57,016 nucleotides of DNA from NCBI RefSeq assembly GCF_015207035.1, contig NZ_JADEXQ010000032.1:1-57016 (forward strand), in the 5' to 3' direction. Source of the DNA: Romeriopsis navalis LEGE 11480. GTDB lineage: Bacteria > Cyanobacteriota > Cyanobacteriia > Leptolyngbyales > Leptolyngbyaceae. Made by a program: the position numbers and the translations under genes. Position 1 is the first letter of the stretch; each line of letters opens with the position of its first letter. Of this stretch, positions 12,815 to 20,895 are shown in pieces. The notes under the pieces are model-generated. The model worked only from the letters and a program-made list of their open reading frames with translations. It did not search any database and was not told the origin of the DNA.

Positions 12815-13210
12815 GATGACCTGCCGCTTCACCCAATAACATTGTTTGCTGCGTCAGATAAGCTCAAAATTAACCCGATCGTGACCGCAATCAGTCATAT
12901 CTAGGGTCAAAGTGCTACCCAACGGACCAAACCTCAGTTGCAACTAACTAAAACACAGCTAACTACAGACATAAAATTGGCTGCCTATCAGCATAGTCGC
13001 AAGTCAAGATTTTGGACGACTTTTTTATCCTTCTTCATCAGCAAAAACGCCATCCGTAGAGTAACGGATCTTTAGAGCAATCTATCGGTAGCGCTAGGTG
13101 CTGTCTCATGATCGTCTCACCAGGCGATTCAGATATGACTAAATTGCCAAAGACCGACCATTGTGAGGATGCAGAATTTATGTCACCCCACCGACAGTCA
13201 TCAGCGGTAG
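12815..13210. other. Intergenic region without recognised gene
   Basis: About 400 bases between the AMIN-domain gene and the end of the DUF1802 gene. A 61-codon frame at 13038-13223 has no family features and overlaps the next gene. No clear terminator was seen. The region presumably holds the promoter of the AMIN-domain gene. Confidence 0.4.
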
Positions 13211-13771
13211 TTACGATTGGCAAATCGCGCGGATTTGCGCGACCCGCGCCGCATACTCAACATCGGATATAACAGCCGTGGCATCGGCAATATCCACAGA
13301 TTGATTCAGTTCAATCCAAGAGCGACATCCACCATACTTTGCGTGGTACGGAATAATTTGTGGTTCCGGTAAAGCGAAAACACGCAAACAAATGATCGAT
13401 AATGGGCGCTGCGGCTGCCAATGCAAGCGCTCATGCACAAAGTCATGATTCCAGACATGAAACGCCTGCAACGCATCAACCGTAGCCGCCGCAGTAAGAT
13501 AAAAAATATCGGTAATCTGCGCAAACGACCGCAACGTCACCTGGGTCGGATGCCAGCCAGAGGCAACGGGCTGCACCTGATGCGCATAGGCCGGTTTGAG
13601 TAGCGCACTTTTTTGATGCTCATAGGTCGGATAAAGCAACACCGATTTAACTGCTACGTCGAACTGACCGCGGGCTTCCCGAATGCCACCTTTACGCATC
13701 AATAGAATTGTTTCACCCGCAGTCAACGCATTGACCGCAACATCCCATTCTTTTAGGGCCTGCTTCAGCAT
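13211..13771 (-). CDS. DUF1802 family protein
   Basis: This 186-residue protein fits the DUF1802 family, found largely in cyanobacteria and without an assigned biochemical function. The N-terminal ALKEWDVAVNALTAGETILLMRKGGIRE and the later LLYPTYEHQ are the family's hallmark. It is cytoplasmic, with no signal or membrane helix. The ATG at 13771 places the conserved ALKEW motif at the very N-terminus; the frame stays open upstream to 13939 but would overlap the preceding gene. It follows the small membrane protein gene 13861-14217 by 89 bases, so the two may form an operon. Confidence 0.85.
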   Translation of the reverse strand: MLKQALKEWDVAVNALTAGETILLMRKGGIREARGQFDVAVKSVLLYPTYEHQKSALLKPAYAHQVQPVASGWHPTQVTLRSFAQITDIFYLTAAATVDALQAFHVWNHDFVHERLHWQPQRPLSIICLRVFALPEPQIIPYHAKYGGCRSWIELNQSVDIADATAVISDVEYAARVAQIRAICQS

Positions 13772-13860
13772 CGTTTTATCGATCCATGACCGTCCGTAGT
13801 AACAATCCGCCGGTCGGCCAGCACCAACCACCGCGCCCCGATGCAATGCGATCGTTCCAA

Positions 13861-14217
13861 CTAACTCGGCAAACCTTTTGTAAAAAACTCCCAGCAAACA
13901 ATCCACAGGGGATAGAGAATTCCAGCCAATGCGACCCAACCAGCAATGCCGGCTAAAACCGCAGCCAGGGTCTTCATCTGGTGCTCACGTTCTTGGTTAA
14001 AGACCACTAATCGCGATGAGGCAACCATCAACAGAATACCGCCTAAACCCAGGGGTAAACTTGTGAGAAACCAATTCCGCATCACACCGCCATCGACCCG
14101 CACAAGCTGCAGCAGGGGAAACATGACAAAACCCACAAATTCAGCCACAATCCACAAAACCAATGAGGTAATGAGATCCTTGCGCTGCACACTTTCTTTA
14201 TCTAACCAATTACTCAT
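13861..14217 (-). CDS. Small three-helix membrane protein
   Basis: Unassigned 118-residue protein. It starts MSNWLDKESVQRKDL and contains three hydrophobic helices at about residues 15-40, 48-68 and 82-108. There are no cysteine pairs or other obvious catalytic motifs. It lies directly upstream of the DUF1802 gene in the same direction. The function cannot be stated from sequence. Confidence 0.7.
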   Translation of the reverse strand: MSNWLDKESVQRKDLITSLVLWIVAEFVGFVMFPLLQLVRVDGGVMRNWFLTSLPLGLGGILLMVASSRLVVFNQEREHQMKTLAAVLAGIAGWVALAGILYPLWIVCWEFFTKGLPS

Positions 14218-14840
14218 AGGGAACGCTTAAGGCGAGACAACTGACACAACGACTAACTAACGAAACAGCGACAAACTAAACCCAACCAGCGCGACACCGC
14301 ACCTTAGAATTTAATACGACAATGGATTAATCTGTGGGATTTACGCTTGACACTTAGCATAAGCATAAACCAGGAACCCAGAATCCACACATAGCTTCAG
14401 CGAAATGCCTGATTGCCCCTACGACGATCGACTCAGGGCTCAACATTCCACGATCAGATTCAAGCCAAGGTGCGTGATGATCCTGACATCACCAGCGCCC
14501 GCCAACTGAGGAGCAGTCAAGCCCACGGAAATCAGGGAGCAACTTGCAAAGATCATGCACAATGTCCGCATATTTACTCGAAAAATATTTTTTTTGATAC
14601 ATCAGATGCTGCGCACACTCAGCCGCAACCGGAAGCAATTCGCCAATCAGCCACAAGCAGATTTCTTCTGAAAAGTAATTTCGCCGATCGAGAAGGAATC
14701 GAGAAAGTCGTGTTACTGGAGTAGCTAAAGCTACCTATCATAAAATCAGTGTAATCCATATAGTAGTCTTTGATGGCGACGTCGCTCATCGCCCTTAGCC
14801 TGCTTGAGATTTGTTGCTCTGAAGTAGAATCACATCGCAT
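14218..14840. other. Divergent intergenic region
   Basis: 623 bases between two divergent genes, with promoters expected for both. A small perfect hairpin, GTAGCT-aa-AGCTAC (14721-14734), lies about 110 bases before the response regulator. Frames at 14413-14724 (plus) and 14619-14873 (minus) have no family features and are judged spurious. Confidence 0.4.
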
Positions 14841-15974
14841 ATGAAATTGCTGCTCGTCGAAGATAATCGCCAACTGGCCGATCAGTTAGCCGATGCACTC
14901 ACCGACCAAAACTATGTTGTTGATGTCGCCCGCGACGGTGAGGAAGGTTGGGACTTAATGACCTATGGTCACTACGATTTGGTCATGCTCGACGTCACCT
15001 TGCCCAAAATGGACGGGGTCAGTCTTTGCCGGAAGATTCGCGCAAAAGGCTATCAAACACCGGTACTGATGCTGACGGCTCGGAGTAGCAGCACCGATAA
15101 AGTCACGGGGCTCGATGCCGGCGCTGATGATTATTTAGCCAAACCAGTCGCCCTCAATGAGCTGAACGCACGACTGCGCGCGCTCCTCCGGCGCAACCAT
15201 AAGGAATTGACCCCAGTCCTTGAGCAAGGCCTACTCAAATTAGATCCAAGCAGCTGCCAAGTCACCTATGATGGCAAACCCGTCAAACTATCTCCTAAAG
15301 AATATTTACTGCTAGAACTATTCCTCCGTAACGGTCAGCGGATCTATAGCCGGAAAGCAATTTTAGATCAATTGTGGGGCCTCGATGCCGAACTACCGGG
15401 TGAGGATACCGTCAAAGCACACATTAAAGGCTTACGACAACGCCTGCGGGCCGTCGGCGTCGATAATTTAATCGAATCAGTGTACGGCTTAGGCTATCGG
15501 TTGAACTCGGAATATGTCGATGCCAATTCTGCCGGTCCTGCCGGCAAGGTTACCGACACACCATCCTTAATCATCGTCACATCAGAAGGCACGCGGGCCG
15601 AGAAATTGCAAAATGCCATGCATGAATGGCGCTCGACACCAATGGGCCTAATCCCAGCCGCCGATTTAGCCACCCACCTCCATGCCATTCAACCCCAACT
15701 CTTACTCTTAGATTTAACTAACGATAATGAGTCGAGTTTAGCCCTCTGCCAAACCGCCCGACAACATAAGGCGTGGGCGTGGCTACCGATCATTGCCTTA
15801 GTCCGCCGGGATGATGCCAACATTATTCGCCAGGCCTATGAGGCCGGTTGCGATGATGTACTTGAGCAACCAATTCCGGTTGGCGATCTCCAGAGTCGGG
15901 TGCGCAACCGCCTGGAACGAGTTAACACCATGCGTCAATGTTTTACGCATAAACCAGTTAGTGCCGTAACTTAA
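14841..15974 (+). CDS. OmpR-family response regulator with degenerate second receiver
   Basis: This is a 377-residue transcription factor. The N-terminal receiver (1-115) has the acidic pair in LLVEDN, the phospho-acceptor Asp51 in VMLDVTLP and Lys101 in LAKP. A winged-helix DNA-binding domain (about 130-225) follows, with KLSPKEYLLLELFLRN and the VKAHIKGLRQRL...VYGLGYRL recognition segment. The C-terminal 240-365 folds like a second receiver: Asp291 in LLLLDLT is kept, but the conserved Lys is Gln343 in LEQPIP and the acidic pair is missing (IIVTSEG). The second receiver is probably an unphosphorylated interaction or dimerisation module. No histidine kinase gene is adjacent. Confidence 0.92.
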   Translation: MKLLLVEDNRQLADQLADALTDQNYVVDVARDGEEGWDLMTYGHYDLVMLDVTLPKMDGVSLCRKIRAKGYQTPVLMLTARSSSTDKVTGLDAGADDYLAKPVALNELNARLRALLRRNHKELTPVLEQGLLKLDPSSCQVTYDGKPVKLSPKEYLLLELFLRNGQRIYSRKAILDQLWGLDAELPGEDTVKAHIKGLRQRLRAVGVDNLIESVYGLGYRLNSEYVDANSAGPAGKVTDTPSLIIVTSEGTRAEKLQNAMHEWRSTPMGLIPAADLATHLHAIQPQLLLLDLTNDNESSLALCQTARQHKAWAWLPIIALVRRDDANIIRQAYEAGCDDVLEQPIPVGDLQSRVRNRLERVNTMRQCFTHKPVSAVT

Positions 15975-16095
15975 ATCACCGCATCAGTCGCTGTGCTCAA
16001 TATCCACGGTCCTCAGGCAAGTCAATTAACTAGCTGACGGTCTTCGGGCAGGATTGCGCTATCTGTACTAGCCGATCGCGACGACCGAAAACCGA

Positions 16096-17034
16096 CTAAA
16101 CATCAAGGCTAAAGGCTTTCCCATCTTCCACAATGCCCCCTGGTCGGGCAATATTTTGACGCAGTTCCCGCAACAAGCTGAAATAAGCCGCATGGGTAAT
16201 TTGATCATAAGCACGCAGCTTATCTTCCATCCCACGGGCAATGATTCGATCGGCAATTGTTGCCGCTGTGACCGTCAGTGGATCAACGGTTTTGGTTGCC
16301 AATACAAATCCCCAGGTCAATAAGAAGGAGGGAATAAACGCAGTATAGCTGCGGGCGATCGGGAATGCAGCGGCGATCGTTCGCGCAATCAGCGCATGCT
16401 CTTGCCAACGGTGAATTGTCAGAGTAAACGCCTGCACCGACATCACCCCCTGCGGGGTTAAATGCTCATGGCACAGACAATAAAATTCTTTGGTATACAG
16501 TGCCAGAATTGGACTGTCCGATAAACCATCGGTGATGTCAGTCAAAATCACATCATATTGTTCGTGCGTATTTTCCAGAAATGCCCGACCATCTTCATGC
16601 AATAAATTAAGGCGCGGATCATCAAAAGTCCCGGCATGCCAAGCGTGTAGATTTTGCTTACAAAAATCGACTAACTCCCCATCGATATCCACCATCGTCA
16701 CGGCTTCCACCGTATTATGCTTCAGTACTTCCCGTAAGGTCGCACCTTCCCCGCCGCCAATAATCAAAACGCGCTTGGGGCACGGATGCAAAAACATGGC
16801 TGGATGTACAAGTGCCTCATGATACAAATGCTCATCTAATTCGGCCGACTGCATCAGCCCATCCAACACTAGCGCATGACCAAAGGCAGTCGTCTCGACA
16901 TATTCAACTGCCTGAAAATCAGTCTTGAGGGCGACCATCGCGCTATCGCGCTTAAACATATGAATCTCATCTGGGCTAATTTGATCGACCAGCCAGCTTG
17001 TACATTCAATGCCCACAAGACTCATCCCCATCAA
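16096..17034 (-). CDS. speE: Polyamine aminopropyltransferase (spermidine synthase family)
   Basis: SpeE-family enzymes transfer the aminopropyl group of decarboxylated AdoMet to a diamine or polyamine. In this 312-residue protein the nucleotide-binding loop IIGGGEGATLREVLKH is at residues 91-106, VDIDGELVDFC follows, and the catalytic region is LTDITDGLSDSPILALYTKEFY-like (165-185). The usual bacterial spermidine synthase motif is DSSDPxGPA. The D-x-x-D pair is kept here, but the wording DITDG...LYTKEFY is closer to agmatine/thermospermine-type aminopropyltransferases, so the acceptor should not be assumed to be putrescine. It lies 189 bases downstream of speD on the same strand. Confidence 0.92.
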   Translation of the reverse strand: MMGMSLVGIECTSWLVDQISPDEIHMFKRDSAMVALKTDFQAVEYVETTAFGHALVLDGLMQSAELDEHLYHEALVHPAMFLHPCPKRVLIIGGGEGATLREVLKHNTVEAVTMVDIDGELVDFCKQNLHAWHAGTFDDPRLNLLHEDGRAFLENTHEQYDVILTDITDGLSDSPILALYTKEFYCLCHEHLTPQGVMSVQAFTLTIHRWQEHALIARTIAAAFPIARSYTAFIPSFLLTWGFVLATKTVDPLTVTAATIADRIIARGMEDKLRAYDQITHAAYFSLLRELRQNIARPGGIVEDGKAFSLDV

Positions 17035-17223
17035 CTAAATTTAATCAACAAAGTCCCCTGCAATCGCAATTAGGATCACAGTGATTGAACTATATCAATT
17101 AAGACCATACCAAGTATTAAGCGATGGAACACAGGATCGCGCAACGCATCGGCGAACCGCATGTGCATCCATAAGTAAATAGCCGGCACACCATCGGGGG
17201 GACCGGCTACGCGGTTAATCAGC

Positions 17224-17616
17224 CTAGGACCTTAAGGCCGGAATTGCGGGCAACTTCAGACTAGTCGGATCGAGCCGTTCATACATTTGGGTACTGGCCC
17301 AACGCGGTTGCCAACGTTCCTCTAACAATTCACCAAATGGCTTCACATCGATCGTGTGCCCACAGGTAAATACATCAAGAAAACAGGCTTTATGCTCGGG
17401 ATAAGTATGGACACTCGCATGCGATTCCGAAAGCATCAAGACAACCGAAACACCCATTGGATCAAACTGATGCTCCATATGGGAAAGAATAGTCGCGCCG
17501 ATGTGATTCACCGCATCCATCATGTCCTGACGAATGCGTTCCAAATCATTGAGGTCGGCTTCACAGCCCGAGAAGTTCAACAAGAGATGTCTCCCGTAGA
17601 AATCAAACTGTTGCAT
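17224..17616 (-). CDS. speD: S-adenosylmethionine decarboxylase proenzyme
   Basis: SpeD decarboxylates AdoMet to supply the aminopropyl donor used by SpeE. It is the short prokaryotic type, about 130 residues. The self-cleavage site Glu64-Ser65 (in MLSESHASVH) creates the pyruvoyl group. His70 and Cys85 (in DVFTCGH), both needed for processing and catalysis, are present. The N-terminal YGRHLLLNFSGC is typical. The ATG at 17616 is preferred over an upstream in-frame TTG because AAGGA lies eight bases before it. It is the first gene of a speD-speE pair. Confidence 0.93.
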   Translation of the reverse strand: MQQFDFYGRHLLLNFSGCEADLNDLERIRQDMMDAVNHIGATILSHMEHQFDPMGVSVVLMLSESHASVHTYPEHKACFLDVFTCGHTIDVKPFGELLEERWQPRWASTQMYERLDPTSLKLPAIPALRS

Positions 17617-17851
17617 AGAACGAATCCTTGCCGATGACGAAAGGTACAAGTTGTAGGCTGATTAACACCCGCCTTAATCAAAAAAGTTAGAGATTATGCG
17701 AAAAACGCACAGGCTCACTATGGTATCGAAAAAAAAATCGAATCGCAAGTGATGATTTCCCCCAAAGGACCCTCAAACTAATCTTTACTGGCACCATACT
17801 CGGCAAATTGCGTTGATCGCATCACAGTCAAATTCGGGACCAGCCGAACAC

Positions 17852-17887
17852 ATAAAGCCCCGTGAGATGAATCTCACGGGGCTTTAT
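17852..17887. terminator. Perfect 17-bp-arm terminator hairpin
   Basis: ATAAAGCCCCGTGAGAT (17852-17868) and its exact complement (17871-17887) are separated by only two bases. On the minus strand, the arm ends in the A/T-rich TTTAT. It lies 48 bases after the stop of the minus-strand gene that ends at 17935. It should terminate that transcript, and being symmetrical may work in both directions. Confidence 0.85.
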
Positions 17888-17934
17888 ATCAAGAAAAATT
17901 AGTCAGTCAGCTCAGCCAACCGCTAACCCTTCAG

Positions 17935-20316
17935 CTACAGAGTTACAGCTTGACCTGCAATGATTTTCATCAAAGAACGATGAGACTGATTGGGCGCAGT
18001 TTCATTGAGTGCCGTAGCCGGTTGAGGCGGCAATAAAATCAACTGACGCTGATAATCAATAAACCCGAATGGTGGCAAAACATTCGCTTGACGGCTTACC
18101 GAGCGGTAAGCCGCAATATAATCCTGCTGACTTAACTGCTGACGGGTAAATTCGCCCAACTGATCCGCACGCGCAGCAATCACCGCTTCACGCTGGGTCA
18201 GACTACGCCACTGTTCCTGGGCTGATATGGGCTGATAACCGCGGTTTTCCGGCTTCGCCAACAGCGTTTTTAACGGAGCAGGTAAGTCTGTAGTATCAGC
18301 TACCGGCTGACCGGCTGGCACCGTTGCTTGACTGACGGGAATCGGCATGGCCGCATCTGGTAATGGTGGCATTGCGGCAGGAGCGGCAGGCGAAATCACC
18401 GATATAGCTTTTGCAGCCGCTTCCGACTGCGCCTCAGGCACTACTGCCGTATCACGAGTAAAGACTCGATCAGCAGGCATCGTTGCTGTCGGCGTCGACG
18501 ATGGAACTTCTGGAGTCGCCACTTCCGTTGGTACAACCACATTCACGGGTGGTGCAACCGTTGCCGTCGCCGGTAAGTCCACTGGGCTAGTCGTCTCAAC
18601 GGTCGATCGCTCAGCCGCAATTGGCGAGACCGAAATCGTTTCAGCCTGACCCGCTGCCACCTCAGGCATGGGGTTAGTGCCAACCACCGGCTGCTTCGAC
18701 GGTGTTGTAGGTAATGCCTGATCAGCGACAACCGGCGTAGCAGTAGTATCTTGACCAACCGGATCAAGGGGCATTGAAGTATTTGGCTGCAGCTGCGGCA
18801 GATCCGACGAAGATTGCGGGGTGGTTTTCAATAATTCGGTTGCAGGCGAACTCACCTCCGCCTGGGGCTTAACGGTGTCAACCACAGGTACTTTTGGTTG
18901 AGGCAATGATGATGCCGGAACCGGGCTTACCTGCAACTGTTTCAACGGGGAAGTTGCGATCGAGTCATTACTAATTGATTCAGGTGCTGCAACAGCAGTA
19001 TTTAACCGACTAGGAGTAATGGTTTCAACCACCGCTGAACTCTGAGGTAAAGCCGCACCAGCATTACTAACCGGCGCCGCTGCAACCGCTAAAGGCGTGG
19101 TCGCACTAGCCTGACCCAAGGTCGGCAAATTAGCTAAAATTGGCTGCGTCGCAATGACTGTCTTGGGCTGTGGTAAAGCAACTTCCGGCTGCATAACCTC
19201 AGGTGAGACAACTTGCGGAACCGCGGCCGTTGCCACTTGATCTTTCGGTGACAAAGATTGCAACGGTGATGGCGTTTGCGGTTTTTTCACCGCTGTCAAC
19301 GGCTGCGTTTTCACCGTATCCGCAATCACAAAACCAGAGACTAAAGTCGCCCCCAAAACACCAGCACCAATTAAACCACCAGGCACGGAGGGCTGATGCC
19401 AAGGCGTGACGTACGGTGCCGGAACTTCGGCTTTGTCCGCGCCACCCGTCACATCTTCGTCTAAGTAATATTGAAAGTAAGTTAATGGACCGTTCTGCAG
19501 ACTCTCAACTGATGCATCGGCGTCCGTCGCAATCACGACGTCAGCCTCATCTGTCGTCACGACCTCTCCAGAAATATCATCCAGAGAAATCGATGATATC
19601 GCTAGATCTACCGCCACAGGCGCAGTATCAGCATCTGGCTCCACCGTAGCAACCATCAAATCGGATGATTCACGTCGCACCAGCGATGATTCCACCGCAA
19701 TGTCTTGCATATCTAATGTCATATCTATATTCATATCAACTGCAACATCTTGTGCTGCCTCTTCCAACTCAACAAGTTCAACTGCAGGTGATGAATTAAA
19801 CTCAGCGGCCAACTGCTCAAACGCATCGCTCGCAACGTTCGCAGCTAGCTCTGGCTCAGCCACCATTGGCATTGGCGCAAGACTTTCTGGCGTGGGGACA
19901 TTAGCCTCGTCATGCGAAACGCATTCTGAATCAGATGCCGTAACAGGCGCAGAAAGGTGTGAGGTCGTTGCTAAGGATTCATCCGCGGGCAACTCCAATG
20001 GTGTTGCCTCAACATCAAGGGCGAACGGCTCAAGTTGCGTCAGATCAAGCGGACTCGCTGTCAGCTCAACCGATTCAGACATCGCTGTGGGGGCGGCATT
20101 CGTTAGCACAGCCAAATCATCCAGCGCCGTGGCCTCTGATGTTTGCTGCTGGAACGCGCGCTGAATCTCAGCCGCTTCGTCATCAGTCAACGCGGTACTT
20201 TCTCCCGACCAATCATCGGCAACATCTGCGGTTGAATACACCGAAGAATGTTCAGTCACATCAACGGGAGGCTGTGACTTACGGCGACCACCTTTCGGCT
20301 TGAGGAAATGAATCAT
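17935..20316 (-). CDS. Long low-complexity single-pass membrane protein
   Basis: Not recognised. The roughly 790-residue protein opens with a short basic stretch (LKPKGGRRK). An acidic region of about 280 residues follows, rich in Asp, Glu, Ala, Val and Ser. A single transmembrane helix (about residues 315-335, GGLIGAGVLGATLVSGFVIA) comes next, then roughly 350 residues of Pro/Ala/Val/Thr/Ser-rich sequence. The C-terminal 110 residues look folded (EQWRSLTQREAVIAARADQL, YIAAYRSVSRQ, FIDYQRQLILLPP). The plan of cytoplasmic acidic domain, one helix, periplasmic linker and small domain resembles TonB- or SPOR-like envelope-spanning proteins, without sequence proof. The ATG at 20316 has AGGAG nine bases upstream. 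Confidence 0.65.
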   Translation of the reverse strand: MIHFLKPKGGRRKSQPPVDVTEHSSVYSTADVADDWSGESTALTDDEAAEIQRAFQQQTSEATALDDLAVLTNAAPTAMSESVELTASPLDLTQLEPFALDVEATPLELPADESLATTSHLSAPVTASDSECVSHDEANVPTPESLAPMPMVAEPELAANVASDAFEQLAAEFNSSPAVELVELEEAAQDVAVDMNIDMTLDMQDIAVESSLVRRESSDLMVATVEPDADTAPVAVDLAISSISLDDISGEVVTTDEADVVIATDADASVESLQNGPLTYFQYYLDEDVTGGADKAEVPAPYVTPWHQPSVPGGLIGAGVLGATLVSGFVIADTVKTQPLTAVKKPQTPSPLQSLSPKDQVATAAVPQVVSPEVMQPEVALPQPKTVIATQPILANLPTLGQASATTPLAVAAAPVSNAGAALPQSSAVVETITPSRLNTAVAAPESISNDSIATSPLKQLQVSPVPASSLPQPKVPVVDTVKPQAEVSSPATELLKTTPQSSSDLPQLQPNTSMPLDPVGQDTTATPVVADQALPTTPSKQPVVGTNPMPEVAAGQAETISVSPIAAERSTVETTSPVDLPATATVAPPVNVVVPTEVATPEVPSSTPTATMPADRVFTRDTAVVPEAQSEAAAKAISVISPAAPAAMPPLPDAAMPIPVSQATVPAGQPVADTTDLPAPLKTLLAKPENRGYQPISAQEQWRSLTQREAVIAARADQLGEFTRQQLSQQDYIAAYRSVSRQANVLPPFGFIDYQRQLILLPPQPATALNETAPNQSHRSLMKIIAGQAVTL

Positions 20317-20895
20317 ATCCCCCATCTCCTAAAATAATGAGCAAAGCATAAACTGATCTTGTATGGGCACACAGCATACCGAAGGCCGATTTAATAAGCC
20401 AACCACCTCTACCAAAAAGTAGAAACTGTCACGGCCACACACCACAAATAAAACAAGATTGATCGCCAAATTAACTTGACAACCGAACCAAATTCGTTGT
20501 TGGCATACAAAACAACGCGAACAGTTAGCGCTTCCTTACCCAACTCATTTGTCTAGGCATAAGGACCCATATCAGGACAATTTGTCGCGATCGCGATAAA
20601 AAATAGTCGTGATTCTCACAAAAACCTGGAAAGATTGCGAGTCTTACGACTCAATACGCCTGCTCAACAGCGGTTTCCGGACAGGCATGAAAATTACATA
20701 AAGCCCGCTTAAAGCTGCCATAAGTTCTTGCATGAAATCACTGTACAATCCGGAGAAGACTTTCGAAGTCTGTACATCTATCTACAGACGTATATATATC
20801 AAGTCTCAAGTTAGATAAATTTTCTGGCTAGCCACACCTGTTTCACTCACCTGGTCAGCTTCAAATATTTCGTCAAATTATTGATTAGGTTCATT
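20317..20895 (+). promoter_or_regulatory. Long divergent region with alternative hairpins before the export gene
   Basis: About 580 bases between divergent genes. Near the plus-strand gene, AGACTT-tcg-AAGTCT (20757-20771) and GTCTGTA...TACAGAC (20768-20774 with 20783-20789) overlap, so only one can form at a time. A/T-rich TATATATAT follows. Regulation of the polysaccharide operon by the leader RNA, or by a factor binding the dyad, is possible. A HIP1 site lies at 20587-20594. Confidence 0.4.

Noticed and set aside
13038-13223. 61-codon minus-strand frame before the DUF1802 gene end
   Set aside because: Overlaps the end of the real gene and has no recognisable features.
13772-13939. 56-codon upstream extension of the DUF1802 protein
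   Set aside because: It overlaps the preceding membrane protein gene, and the DUF1802 family begins at the ATG at 13771.
14413-14724. 103-codon plus-strand frame
   Set aside because: Composition not protein-like, no ribosome site, and no family; lies in a divergent promoter region.
18347-20303. Several long plus-strand frames opposite the 17935-20316 gene
   Set aside because: Mirror images of a repetitive-composition coding region with no ribosome sites or domains.
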